Position numbers and translations under genes: made by a program | Source: an uncultured Clostridia bacterium | GTDB lineage: Bacteria > Bacillota > Clostridia > Peptostreptococcales > Anaerovoracaceae | Assembly (NCBI GenBank): GCA_934233735.1 | Contig: CAKQGQ010000001.1 | Location: forward strand, 124,001-188,000 | Length of the DNA stretch: 64,000 nucleotides | Reading direction: 5' to 3' | Part shown: positions 31,791 to 39,245 of the stretch, one piece after another | How the letters are laid out: every line of letters starts with the position of its first letter | Numbering within the stretch: position 1 is the stretch's first letter | The notes under the pieces: model-generated | Database searches by the model: none | What the model was told of the DNA's origin: nothing | Seen by the model: the letters and a program-made list of their open reading frames with translations, nothing else

Positions 31791-32551
31791 TAACGGATAC
31801 GGAGGGCATCGTCCTTCGGCAGGTGAAGGCTGCGGGCGGCAGGCGCATGGTGCTGCTTTTCTCACGCAAATTCGGCAAAATCAGCGTCGGGAGCAGCGCG
31901 GCGGAGGGCGGAAAAAGCAAGTCAGCACTGGCAATTCGTCCGTATACCTACGGAAAGTATGAGCTTTTTAAAGGCAGAGACAGCTATAATATGAACAGTG
32001 GGCAGGTGCTGAAAAGCTATTACAGCTTCGGCGAGGATCTGGATAAGTACATGGCGGCCTCCTATGTTTTGGAGCTGACCGAAAAACTTCTGACCGAAGG
32101 ACTGCCTCAGCCCGGAGTTTTCAAACTTTTGCTGTCGTTCATGGAGGCTCTCGAAAAGAGGCAGAAGAAGCAGGACACGCTGGTTATGGCGTATATCGTC
32201 AAGCTTCTCGATGCGCTGGGAACCATGCCGGTTCTGGATGAATGCGTCTGCTGCGGAGGCTCTGCGGGAGGACATTTTTTCAGCGTATCGGAAGGCGGCA
32301 TAATTTGTGAGAAATGCGTGAAAACTTTTGAAGAAAGTAACACGAATGAAGCATTGATTTATCGTGTAAATTTTGGTATAGTAGATATATTAAAATACTT
32401 TCGGAAAGAGCCGTTTTCCGCGTTTGAAAAAATCGCGCTGGACGACGCAATCTTAAAAAAATTAAACGGCATTATGAAAAGCTGGCTGGCTTATCATTTT
32501 GACATAGGAAAATTGAAAAGTGAGGGGTTTTCCGTCACGGAACCGATATAA
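31787..32551 (+). CDS. recO: DNA repair protein RecO
   Basis: 254 residues. The N-terminal OB fold is TEGIVLRQVKAAGGRRMVLLFSRKFGKISVGSS, and the helical C-terminal half has a zinc motif CVCCG ... CEKC. Loads RecA with RecR. Overlaps the era stop by 4 nt. Confidence 0.93.
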   Translation: MITDTEGIVLRQVKAAGGRRMVLLFSRKFGKISVGSSAAEGGKSKSALAIRPYTYGKYELFKGRDSYNMNSGQVLKSYYSFGEDLDKYMAASYVLELTEKLLTEGLPQPGVFKLLLSFMEALEKRQKKQDTLVMAYIVKLLDALGTMPVLDECVCCGGSAGGHFFSVSEGGIICEKCVKTFEESNTNEALIYRVNFGIVDILKYFRKEPFSAFEKIALDDAILKKLNGIMKSWLAYHFDIGKLKSEGFSVTEPI

Positions 32552-32576
32552 TTCAAAAATAACAGGAGGTATTGTA

Positions 32577-33476
32577 ATGGAAATCACATTGGAAAAAATC
32601 GAACTGGTGAAAGACAGAACAGGCGTATCTTACAAGGAAGCCAAGGACGCTCTGGAAGCAGCGGACGGCAGTGTTGTCGATGCAATTATCGCAATCGAAG
32701 AAACGGTTGACATCAAGAAAAGCGGCAAGACAAACGAATTCGTAGGCGAGACAATGGATAAAATCAAAGAACTCGTAAAGAAAGGGAATATTTCCAAAAT
32801 TGCCGTAAAAAAGGGCGATGAAACAATCGTCAATATTCCGGTGAATGTCGGCGTTGTGGGAGCCATCGTTGCTCCGTGGGGGGTTATCGCGGCGGCAATC
32901 GCAACGGTAGGATTTAAGTGCAGAGTGGAGCTTACGACGACAGACGGCAAGGTAATCGACATCAGCAAGCGCGCAGAGGGCTTTGCCGGTGACATGAAGG
33001 AAAAAGGCTCGGTGGTATTCGACGGTGTGCTGGAAAAAGGTACAGGCGTGGTAAACAGCGTGAAGGAAAAAGCACCGGAAGTGATGAACGATGTTATGGA
33101 AAAGGGAGTGGGCGCATACAACACGCTGAAGGATGCGGCTGCCGATAAATACAGCGAATTTAAAGCTAAGAAAGAAAATGCAGCGGAAGAAGCGGAAGAA
33201 GCAGCAGACGACATCGCTGACGCAGTCAGCGAAGCAGCAAGCGACATCTGCGAAAAAGCAGGCGAAGTGCTTGAAAGCGCGGCAGAAGCAGCAGCCGAAG
33301 CGGCAGAAAAAGTAAAGGAAAAAAGCGGCGGCTTTTGGGGACTGTTCGGCAAGAAGAAAGCAGATGCCGAAGAGAGTGAATCGCAGGCGGCGGAAACCGC
33401 TGAGACTCCGGCAGCAGAAGAAGCCCCTGCAGCAGAAGCAGACGAAAAACCGGAAGAAACAACTCCGGAAGAATAA
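32577..33476 (+). CDS. UBA/TS-N plus DUF4342 protein with long acidic Ala/Glu tail
   Basis: 299 residues from ATG 32577 (GGAGGTATTG RBS). The N-terminal UBA-like helix bundle (IELVKDRTGVSYKEAKDALEAADGSVVDAII) resembles the EF-Ts N-terminus. A DUF4342 domain follows (IPVNVGVVGAIVAPWGVIAAAIAT, hydrophobic). The C-terminal 130 residues are helical repeats of Ala, Glu, Lys (VKEKAPEVMNDVMEKGVGAYNTL, then EEAEEAADD) of low complexity, ending PEETTPEE. Function unknown; perhaps a scaffold near membranes. The tail composition differs from its housekeeping neighbours. Confidence 0.75.
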   Translation: MEITLEKIELVKDRTGVSYKEAKDALEAADGSVVDAIIAIEETVDIKKSGKTNEFVGETMDKIKELVKKGNISKIAVKKGDETIVNIPVNVGVVGAIVAPWGVIAAAIATVGFKCRVELTTTDGKVIDISKRAEGFAGDMKEKGSVVFDGVLEKGTGVVNSVKEKAPEVMNDVMEKGVGAYNTLKDAAADKYSEFKAKKENAAEEAEEAADDIADAVSEAASDICEKAGEVLESAAEAAAEAAEKVKEKSGGFWGLFGKKKADAEESESQAAETAETPAAEEAPAAEADEKPEETTPEE

Positions 33477-33506
33477 AATAACGAAAGAATAGGTAGGTTT
33501 TTTAGA

Positions 33507-34919
33507 ATGAGCGATGTAAACAGAGAAGCAACAATGGAAAAAGTGGTAGCCCTTTGCAAAAACAGAGGGTTTGTATATCCGGGTTCGGAAATATACGGCG
33601 GTCTTGCGAACACATGGGACTACGGTCCTCTGGGCGCTGAGCTGAAAAAGAATGTTAAGAACGCATGGTGGAGAAAATTCGTGCAGGAATCCAAGTACAA
33701 TGTCGGACTCGATGCGGCGATTCTTATGAATCCGCAGACATGGGTGGCTTCCGGTCACGTGGGAGGATTCTCCGACCCGCTGGTAGACTGCAAATCCTGT
33801 AAATCCAGATTCAGAGCGGATAAGCTGATTGAAGATTTCCATGCGGCAAACAATATGCCGGAAATCGTCGTAGACGGCTGGAGCAATGAAGATTTGGAAA
33901 AATACATCGCTGAACATAACATTCCATGTCCGGACTGCGGTAAATCCGATTTCACGGGCATCCGTCAGTTCAACCTGATGTTTAAGACTTTCCAGGGCGT
34001 AACCGAAGACTCAAAATCTGAGCTTTATCTGCGTCCGGAAACTGCACAGGGCATTTTCGTAAACTTTAAAAATGTACTGAGAACTTCCCGTAAGAAGGTT
34101 CCGTTCGGTATCGGACAGATCGGAAAGTCTTTCCGTAACGAAATCACGCCGGGCAACTTTATCTTCCGTGTGCGTGAATTCGAGCAGATGGAGCTGGAAT
34201 TCTTTTGCGAACCGGATACGGACTTAGAATGGTTTGACTACTGGAGAAGCTTCTGCCACAACTGGCTGCTTTCCTTAGGCATCAAGGACGAAAATCTCAG
34301 ACTGCGTGACCATAGTCCTGAGGAGCTCTCCTTCTATTCCAAGGCAACGACAGACTTCGAGTTTAAGTTCCCGTTCGGCTGGGGCGAACTCTGGGGCATT
34401 GCAGACCGTACGGATTATGACCTGACGCAGCATCAGAACACATCCGGACAGGATTTAAGCTATTTCGATCAGGATAAGAACGAGCATTACATTCCATATG
34501 TAATCGAACCGTCGCTCGGTGTGGAAAGAAGCGTACTTGCATTCCTTTGCAACGCTTATACGGAAGAGGTTCTTACCGATGCAAACGGCAAGGAAGATGT
34601 GCGTGTGGTAATGAAATTCCATCCGGCACTCGCACCATTCAAGGCGGCCGTGCTTCCGCTTGCGAAAAAGCTCGCGCCGATTGCAGAACCGATTCACGAA
34701 GAACTGTCCAAGTACTTCATGGTTGACTACGATGCAGCAGGCTCTATCGGCAAGAGATACAGAAGAGAAGACGAAATCGGTACGCCGTTCAGCATCTGCG
34801 TTGACTTCGATACAGAGACAGACGGATGCGTAACGATTCGTGACAGAGATACGATGGAGCAGGTAAGAATTCCTGTAAGCGAAGTTCGTTCATACATCGA
34901 GGAGAGATTGGTCTTCTAG
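33507..34919 (+). CDS. glyS: Glycyl-tRNA synthetase, homodimeric class II
   Basis: 470 residues, the eukaryotic/archaeal-type alpha2 GlyRS. Motif 2 region FRNEITPGNFIFRVREFEQMELEFF, TAQGIFVNFKN, EPSLGVERSVLAFLCNAY (motif 3) and a C-terminal anticodon-binding domain (KYFMVDYDAAGSIGKRYRREDEIGTPFSICVDFDT). There is no T-box in the 30-nt upstream gap. Stop is amber. Confidence 0.96.
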   Translation: MSDVNREATMEKVVALCKNRGFVYPGSEIYGGLANTWDYGPLGAELKKNVKNAWWRKFVQESKYNVGLDAAILMNPQTWVASGHVGGFSDPLVDCKSCKSRFRADKLIEDFHAANNMPEIVVDGWSNEDLEKYIAEHNIPCPDCGKSDFTGIRQFNLMFKTFQGVTEDSKSELYLRPETAQGIFVNFKNVLRTSRKKVPFGIGQIGKSFRNEITPGNFIFRVREFEQMELEFFCEPDTDLEWFDYWRSFCHNWLLSLGIKDENLRLRDHSPEELSFYSKATTDFEFKFPFGWGELWGIADRTDYDLTQHQNTSGQDLSYFDQDKNEHYIPYVIEPSLGVERSVLAFLCNAYTEEVLTDANGKEDVRVVMKFHPALAPFKAAVLPLAKKLAPIAEPIHEELSKYFMVDYDAAGSIGKRYRREDEIGTPFSICVDFDTETDGCVTIRDRDTMEQVRIPVSEVRSYIEERLVF

Positions 34920-34938
34920 TCACGGGAAATGGAGAAGC

Positions 34939-36903
34939 ATGAAACAATTTGTATATTCATTTAACGAAGGCTCCGAAGAAATGCGGAGCCTTCTCGGCAC
35001 TAAAGGCGCGGCACTTGCGGAAATGATGCAGAGCGGCCTACCGGTGCCTTTCGGCTTTACTGTCACGACGGAAGCCTGCCGTCGCTATTTTGAAAACGGA
35101 CGCGTGCTTCCGGCGGAAATTGCCGAGGAAATTTTTAATAAAACAGCTGAATTAGAGGATGTCACAGGAAAAGTTTTCGGCGGAGAGGAAAATCCTCTGT
35201 TTGTTTCGGTGCGTACCGGAGCGGCAGCCGCGATGCCGGGGCTTGCAGAAACGATTCTGAATCTGGGGATGAACGCAGAGACGCCTGCAGATGCAAAAGA
35301 ACAGCTTTTAGAAGCGATTTGCGACTCCTTCGATTCATGGGAAAGCTCGAAAGCTTCCGAATACCGCAAAAAAAATCGATTTTTTGATGCAGAGTATGGC
35401 GTGGAAGCAAACGGAGCGGCTGTAAGCGTGCAGGCGATGGTTTTCGGCAATTCCGGCGAGGATTCTGCGGTCGGCATTGTCTCTACCAGAGAATGCATCA
35501 GCGGAGAAAACAGACTCTCAGGAAAGTTTTTAACGAACGCACAGGGCAACGAACTTTCGCAGCGCATGGAAGAAGCGCAGGATATTGCCCGCATGACAGA
35601 GCACTTTCCGAAGTCTTACGAAAACCTCGTAAAGATTACGCGAATTTTGGAAACGCATTTTAAAGATGTGCAGACCGTGCAGTTTACCATTGATGAAAGC
35701 AAGCTGTATATTCTTCTGACGGAGACTGCAGAGCGGACTCCGGCGGCCGCCTTGAAGATGGCGGTCGACATGACAAACGAAGAAATCATCACGGAAAAAG
35801 AGGCGATTCTGCGCTTGCAGACAGAAGACTTGCAGGAACTTTTGCAAATGCATAAGGGCAGATGCGCGCTGGATGATGCACCGGAGCTTCGCGCTTATTT
35901 TTCCAAACTTATGGAATGGGTCGACGAGGTCAGAGAACTGAAGGTGCGGGCGAATGCCGATGATGCGAAACAAACTCAACAGGCTCTTGATTTCGGCGCA
36001 GAAGGCGTAGGGCTTTGTCGAACGGAAAATATGTTTTTCGACGAGGAAAAAATGCGGATGGTACGCAGGATGCTGCTTTCGGAAGATGAGGAAGAACGCC
36101 GGAGCATCAACGCACAGCTGAAAGAAATGCAAAAAGAAAACTTTAAAGAAATTTACCGCATTATGGGGGAACGTCCGGTCACAATCAGGCTTTTAGACCT
36201 GCCGATTAATGATATTCTGCCGATGGAGGAAGAAAACCCGATGCTCGGAAACCGTGGATGCAGGCTCGAACTTGCGATGCCGAAAATTGCGGAGGCACAG
36301 ACCGAGGCAGTTATCGAAGCGGCACTTGAGGTTCGCAGCGAAATTGGGGCAGACATCGTACCGGAAATCTTAATTCCGATGGTAAGCACACTGGAAGAAC
36401 TGCGCATGGTAAAGACTGTGGTCAAAGCTGCGGCGGAAAGCTGCATCAAGGCATCCGGCGAGGAAATGGAGTACCTCATTGGAACGATGATAGAGACACC
36501 GAGGGCTGCCCTTACAGCGGATAAAATCGCGCAGGAATCCGATTTCTTTTCTTTCGGGACAAATGACCTCACACAGATGGTTTACGGGCTCTCAAGGGAA
36601 GATACCGGCATGATTATTGATACCTATGTCGAGAAAGGAATCTTATATGAAAATCCGTTCCGTACGCTGGATCTCGATGGTGTCGGCAGACTGGTGGAAC
36701 TGGCGGCAGTTACGGGCAAGCGCGCGCATCCGAGACTGAAACTTGGAATTTGCGGAGAGCAGGCATCCGACCCGCGTTCCATTGAGTTTTGTCATAAAAT
36801 CGGGATGAATTATCTGTCCTGCGCTCCGGTTAAAGTACCGACGACAAAACTTGCAGCTGCACAGGCGGCAGTAAAAGCGGCCGGAAGTGAGGAAGAAAGA
36901 TGA
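34939..36903 (+). CDS. Pyruvate phosphate dikinase-like protein lacking the phosphohistidine domain
   Basis: 654 residues against about 875 for PPDK. The start (FSEGSEEMRSLLGTKGAALAEMMQSGLPVPFGFTVTTEACRRYF) is the ATP-grasp domain, and the end (GLCRTENMFF, FFSFGTNDLTQM, GICGEQASD with the catalytic Cys) is the PEP/pyruvate barrel. Between them the ATP-grasp domain is trimmed by some 90 residues. The whole swivelling domain, with the TSHAAVVARG histidine motif, is gone; the sequence passes from LQMHKGRC to LKVRANADD. Normal dikinase catalysis therefore seems impossible. ORF is intact, so it may have a different or regulatory role. Confidence 0.85.
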   Translation: MKQFVYSFNEGSEEMRSLLGTKGAALAEMMQSGLPVPFGFTVTTEACRRYFENGRVLPAEIAEEIFNKTAELEDVTGKVFGGEENPLFVSVRTGAAAAMPGLAETILNLGMNAETPADAKEQLLEAICDSFDSWESSKASEYRKKNRFFDAEYGVEANGAAVSVQAMVFGNSGEDSAVGIVSTRECISGENRLSGKFLTNAQGNELSQRMEEAQDIARMTEHFPKSYENLVKITRILETHFKDVQTVQFTIDESKLYILLTETAERTPAAALKMAVDMTNEEIITEKEAILRLQTEDLQELLQMHKGRCALDDAPELRAYFSKLMEWVDEVRELKVRANADDAKQTQQALDFGAEGVGLCRTENMFFDEEKMRMVRRMLLSEDEEERRSINAQLKEMQKENFKEIYRIMGERPVTIRLLDLPINDILPMEEENPMLGNRGCRLELAMPKIAEAQTEAVIEAALEVRSEIGADIVPEILIPMVSTLEELRMVKTVVKAAAESCIKASGEEMEYLIGTMIETPRAALTADKIAQESDFFSFGTNDLTQMVYGLSREDTGMIIDTYVEKGILYENPFRTLDLDGVGRLVELAAVTGKRAHPRLKLGICGEQASDPRSIEFCHKIGMNYLSCAPVKVPTTKLAAAQAAVKAAGSEEER

Positions 36904-37376
36904 TTTCATTTTGGGGAACCACAGCCGGGAACTTCGCGATGACTTTTCTGATTGCGATGGTTCCGGTGCTCGAGCTTCGAGCCGCAATTCCTGCGGGCGT
37001 GATTGCAGGGCTGAATATTCAGGCCGTTTTAGCGGCGGCGATTATGGGAAATTTACTGCCCATTCCGTTTATCATCGTTTTCATAAGAAAAATATTTAAA
37101 TGGATGCAGAGCAAGAGCCAACGGCTTGCGAATATTGTAGCAAAACTCGAAGCGAAGGCCGATAAGAAAAAAGACAAGGTTCTGAAATATGAATTTTGGG
37201 GTTTGATGCTTTTCGTGGCAATTCCGCTTCCGGGAACGGGAGCGTGGACAGGTGCGCTGATTGCAGCAATGCTGGATATGCAGCTGAAACGGGCATTCCC
37301 AGCGATTGCAGTAGGAGTGCTGACGGCGGCAATCATTGTGACGGCTGCAACCTATGGAGTCGCTGCATTGGTTTAA
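36900..37376 (+). CDS. Small multidrug export-like membrane protein (COG2426)
   Basis: 158 residues, overlapping the previous gene by 4 nt (ATGA). Four to five hydrophobic segments; IPIVPVLELRAAIPAGVI-like start and GTGAWTGALIAAMLDM are the marks of the Sm_multidrug_ex family. Transport function in this family is only inferred. It is followed by a terminator, closing the yqfC-to-here block. Confidence 0.85.
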   Translation: MISFWGTTAGNFAMTFLIAMVPVLELRAAIPAGVIAGLNIQAVLAAAIMGNLLPIPFIIVFIRKIFKWMQSKSQRLANIVAKLEAKADKKKDKVLKYEFWGLMLFVAIPLPGTGAWTGALIAAMLDMQLKRAFPAIAVGVLTAAIIVTAATYGVAALV

Positions 37377-37422
37377 ATAGCATAAAGAATAGCTGCAGCG
37401 AACAAAAAAAAACAGCAATAAA

Positions 37423-37452
37423 AATGCTCCCGCGCGTATGCAAGGGAGCATT
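37423..37452 (+). terminator. Terminator ending the era-recO-glyS block
   Basis: AATGCTCCC/GGGAGCATT, 12-nt loop, with TTATT after it. Confidence 0.8.
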
Positions 37453-37513
37453 TATTATGCAATTAATTTGAAGTTATAAACTGATATTATATGTTATGAT
37501 TCTATTGCAAAGA

Positions 37514-38983
37514 TTAGTCCTGCTTTGCGTGCTTCTTTAATCTTACAACCGGTTCCTGCGGGAGCTTGAACAGTGGAATGAATCTGTCCCAACCTGTGAA
37601 TGTCAGGAGGAGAAGAGAACCAACTGCGATGTACGCCATGAAGTTGTATCTTAAGAAGTCTAACGGAACGAGTGTCTGAAGCGGATATACGCCGGTAGCG
37701 ATACCTACATAGAATGCAAGGTATACATGCCATGGAATGAGCTGGGAACCGAATACGCCCATAGCGTCTCCGAATGTAGCGTTTCTCAGTTTAATCTTGT
37801 ACATAGCTTCTTCGCTTTCAGCTTCGATGTTTTCTTCTGCAATCTGCTTGATAACCGGACCCATCGTTACAATCTGAGCCATTTCATCGGATAAAGCAGC
37901 GTTTCCGAGTAAGCAGAGAACCGCGTTCCAACCAAGCAGATGTCTTACCTTCTTGGACAGCTTTACAACAAGAGCAGCAAGCGGAGCGAACGCGTCCATC
38001 TTCTGCATGATACCGCCGAAAGCAGCAACCCACATCATCATTACAACTACCCAAGCACCTGCATCCGCGAAACCGGCCATAACTTCGTCGAGGAAATCCT
38101 GGAAAGTACCTACAGTACCTGCAAAGATTCCGAGTACATAGGAAGAAATGATACCGGAACCGATACAGATGAATGTGTTCAGTCCGAGAATTGCAAGTAC
38201 AATAACGAGGATGAGCGGAATAACCATGTAAAGAGCTACGCCGTCACGCACCTGCTCGAGCAGTGCAACTGCAGCAGGTCTTTCTTCTGCGAGGAATGCC
38301 CATACATCATCCGTAATCTGGTTTACAACATGAGAACCATCAACTGCTTCGCCCGGAAGACCCATTGTCATTCCCGCAACGAGGAAGCAGATGCAAGCGA
38401 GTGCCAGACACATTACGGACCAGACACCCTGGTGTCTGATTCTGTCTACAACCTGTACACCCTGGATACCGGAAGATACGATAGTGGTATCGGAGATAAG
38501 ACCGATGTTGTCACCGAAGCAGGCACCGCCTGCGATTGCGCAGACTGTAAGGTAAAGATTACCGCCTACGATTTCGTTCAGCCATAAGAAAATCGGCGCA
38601 CATGCTGCGAATGTGCCCCAGGAAGAACCGGTTGCTACGGAAAGAACCGCAGTACAAAGAATACCGATGAATGCAACGCTCTTGCCTGTGATGCCGGCTT
38701 TCAGCGCGATGTTTACAACTGCTGCGCCTACGCCTGTAGACATGAATAAGCTTGCCATCGCGTAAGCGAACATTAAGATAAATAATGCAATCAGGATGTT
38801 AGATACGCTGGACATAGCGGAATCGATACATTCCTGTAATTTGAAGCCGCATACGAGGCGAGCAACGATGATAGCTGCTATTGCTGCAATTGCGGCTGCA
38901 ATCAGTGCGTCCTGTCCGGAAATCATCAGGCCTGCCAGAACGAATACCGGAACGAACTTAACAAATGCTTTCAGAAAATTCAT
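37514..38983 (-). CDS. NhaC-family Na+/H+ antiporter or amino-acid transporter
   Basis: 489 residues with about 11-12 membrane helices and the NhaC motif GDNIGLISDTTIVSSGIQG, plus GSSWGTFAACAPIFLW. Members of this family in amino-acid fermenters often act as substrate/ion exchangers rather than pH antiporters. It is transcribed from a sigma-54 promoter (39040-39056) next to the sigma-54 activator, so its substrate is probably the activator's signal. Lysine or a lysine-derived diamino acid is a hypothesis from the activator's sensor domain. Confidence 0.85.
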   Translation of the reverse strand: MNFLKAFVKFVPVFVLAGLMISGQDALIAAAIAAIAAIIVARLVCGFKLQECIDSAMSSVSNILIALFILMFAYAMASLFMSTGVGAAVVNIALKAGITGKSVAFIGILCTAVLSVATGSSWGTFAACAPIFLWLNEIVGGNLYLTVCAIAGGACFGDNIGLISDTTIVSSGIQGVQVVDRIRHQGVWSVMCLALACICFLVAGMTMGLPGEAVDGSHVVNQITDDVWAFLAEERPAAVALLEQVRDGVALYMVIPLILVIVLAILGLNTFICIGSGIISSYVLGIFAGTVGTFQDFLDEVMAGFADAGAWVVVMMMWVAAFGGIMQKMDAFAPLAALVVKLSKKVRHLLGWNAVLCLLGNAALSDEMAQIVTMGPVIKQIAEENIEAESEEAMYKIKLRNATFGDAMGVFGSQLIPWHVYLAFYVGIATGVYPLQTLVPLDFLRYNFMAYIAVGSLLLLTFTGWDRFIPLFKLPQEPVVRLKKHAKQD

Positions 38984-39039
38984 TTCTTTCTTTTCCTTTC
39001 TGTAAATAAAGTATAAAATTTAATTGCGATATAGTTCAC

Positions 39040-39056
39040 AGCAAAATTCGTGCCAA
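39040..39056 (-). promoter_or_regulatory. Sigma-54 (-24/-12) promoter for the NhaC-type transporter
   Basis: Minus-strand TTGGCACGAATTTTGCT, matching TGGCAC-N5-TTGCW with the invariant GG and GC 10 nt apart. The predicted start is near 39028, giving a 45-nt leader to the transporter ATG. Confidence 0.85.
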
Positions 39057-39118
39057 GCTAAGAAAATGCAAAGAAACGTTGAAAAAAAGCAAAATATCTT
39101 GTAAATTTTACGAAAAAG

Positions 39119-39166
39119 TGAACCGAAAACGGTGCATTTCATTAAATATTGAGCCAAAAATGGTGC
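39119..39166. promoter_or_regulatory. Two upstream activator sites of the sigma-54 regulator
   Basis: GAACCGAAAACGGTGC (39120-39135) and GAGCCAAAAATGGTGC (39151-39166) share the dyad GRRCC-N6-GGTGC. They lie 64-110 bp upstream of the -24/-12 promoter, and just upstream of the regulator's own sigma-A promoter (39174), so autoregulation is possible. The same motif appears at 41930-42000. Confidence 0.75.
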
Positions 39167-39173
39167 TGAATGC

Positions 39174-39202
39174 TTGACGATGTTGTGGGAAATTGATATA
39201 AT
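39174..39202 (+). promoter_or_regulatory. Sigma-A promoter of the sigma-54 regulator gene
   Basis: TTGACG (39174-39179), 17-bp spacer, TATAAT (39197-39202), 43 bp before the ATG. Confidence 0.75.
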
Positions 39203-39245
39203 TATGAAGAATAATGTCGAAAAAAGACAAATGGGAGAGTGAGTT

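Noticed and set aside
32553..33917. 454-codon antisense frame over the DUF4342 gene, and a 327-codon one in another frame
   Set aside because: Low-complexity Ala/Glu codons on the plus strand leave the reverse frames open; their Phe/Cys- and Ser/Ala-rich composition is not protein-like.
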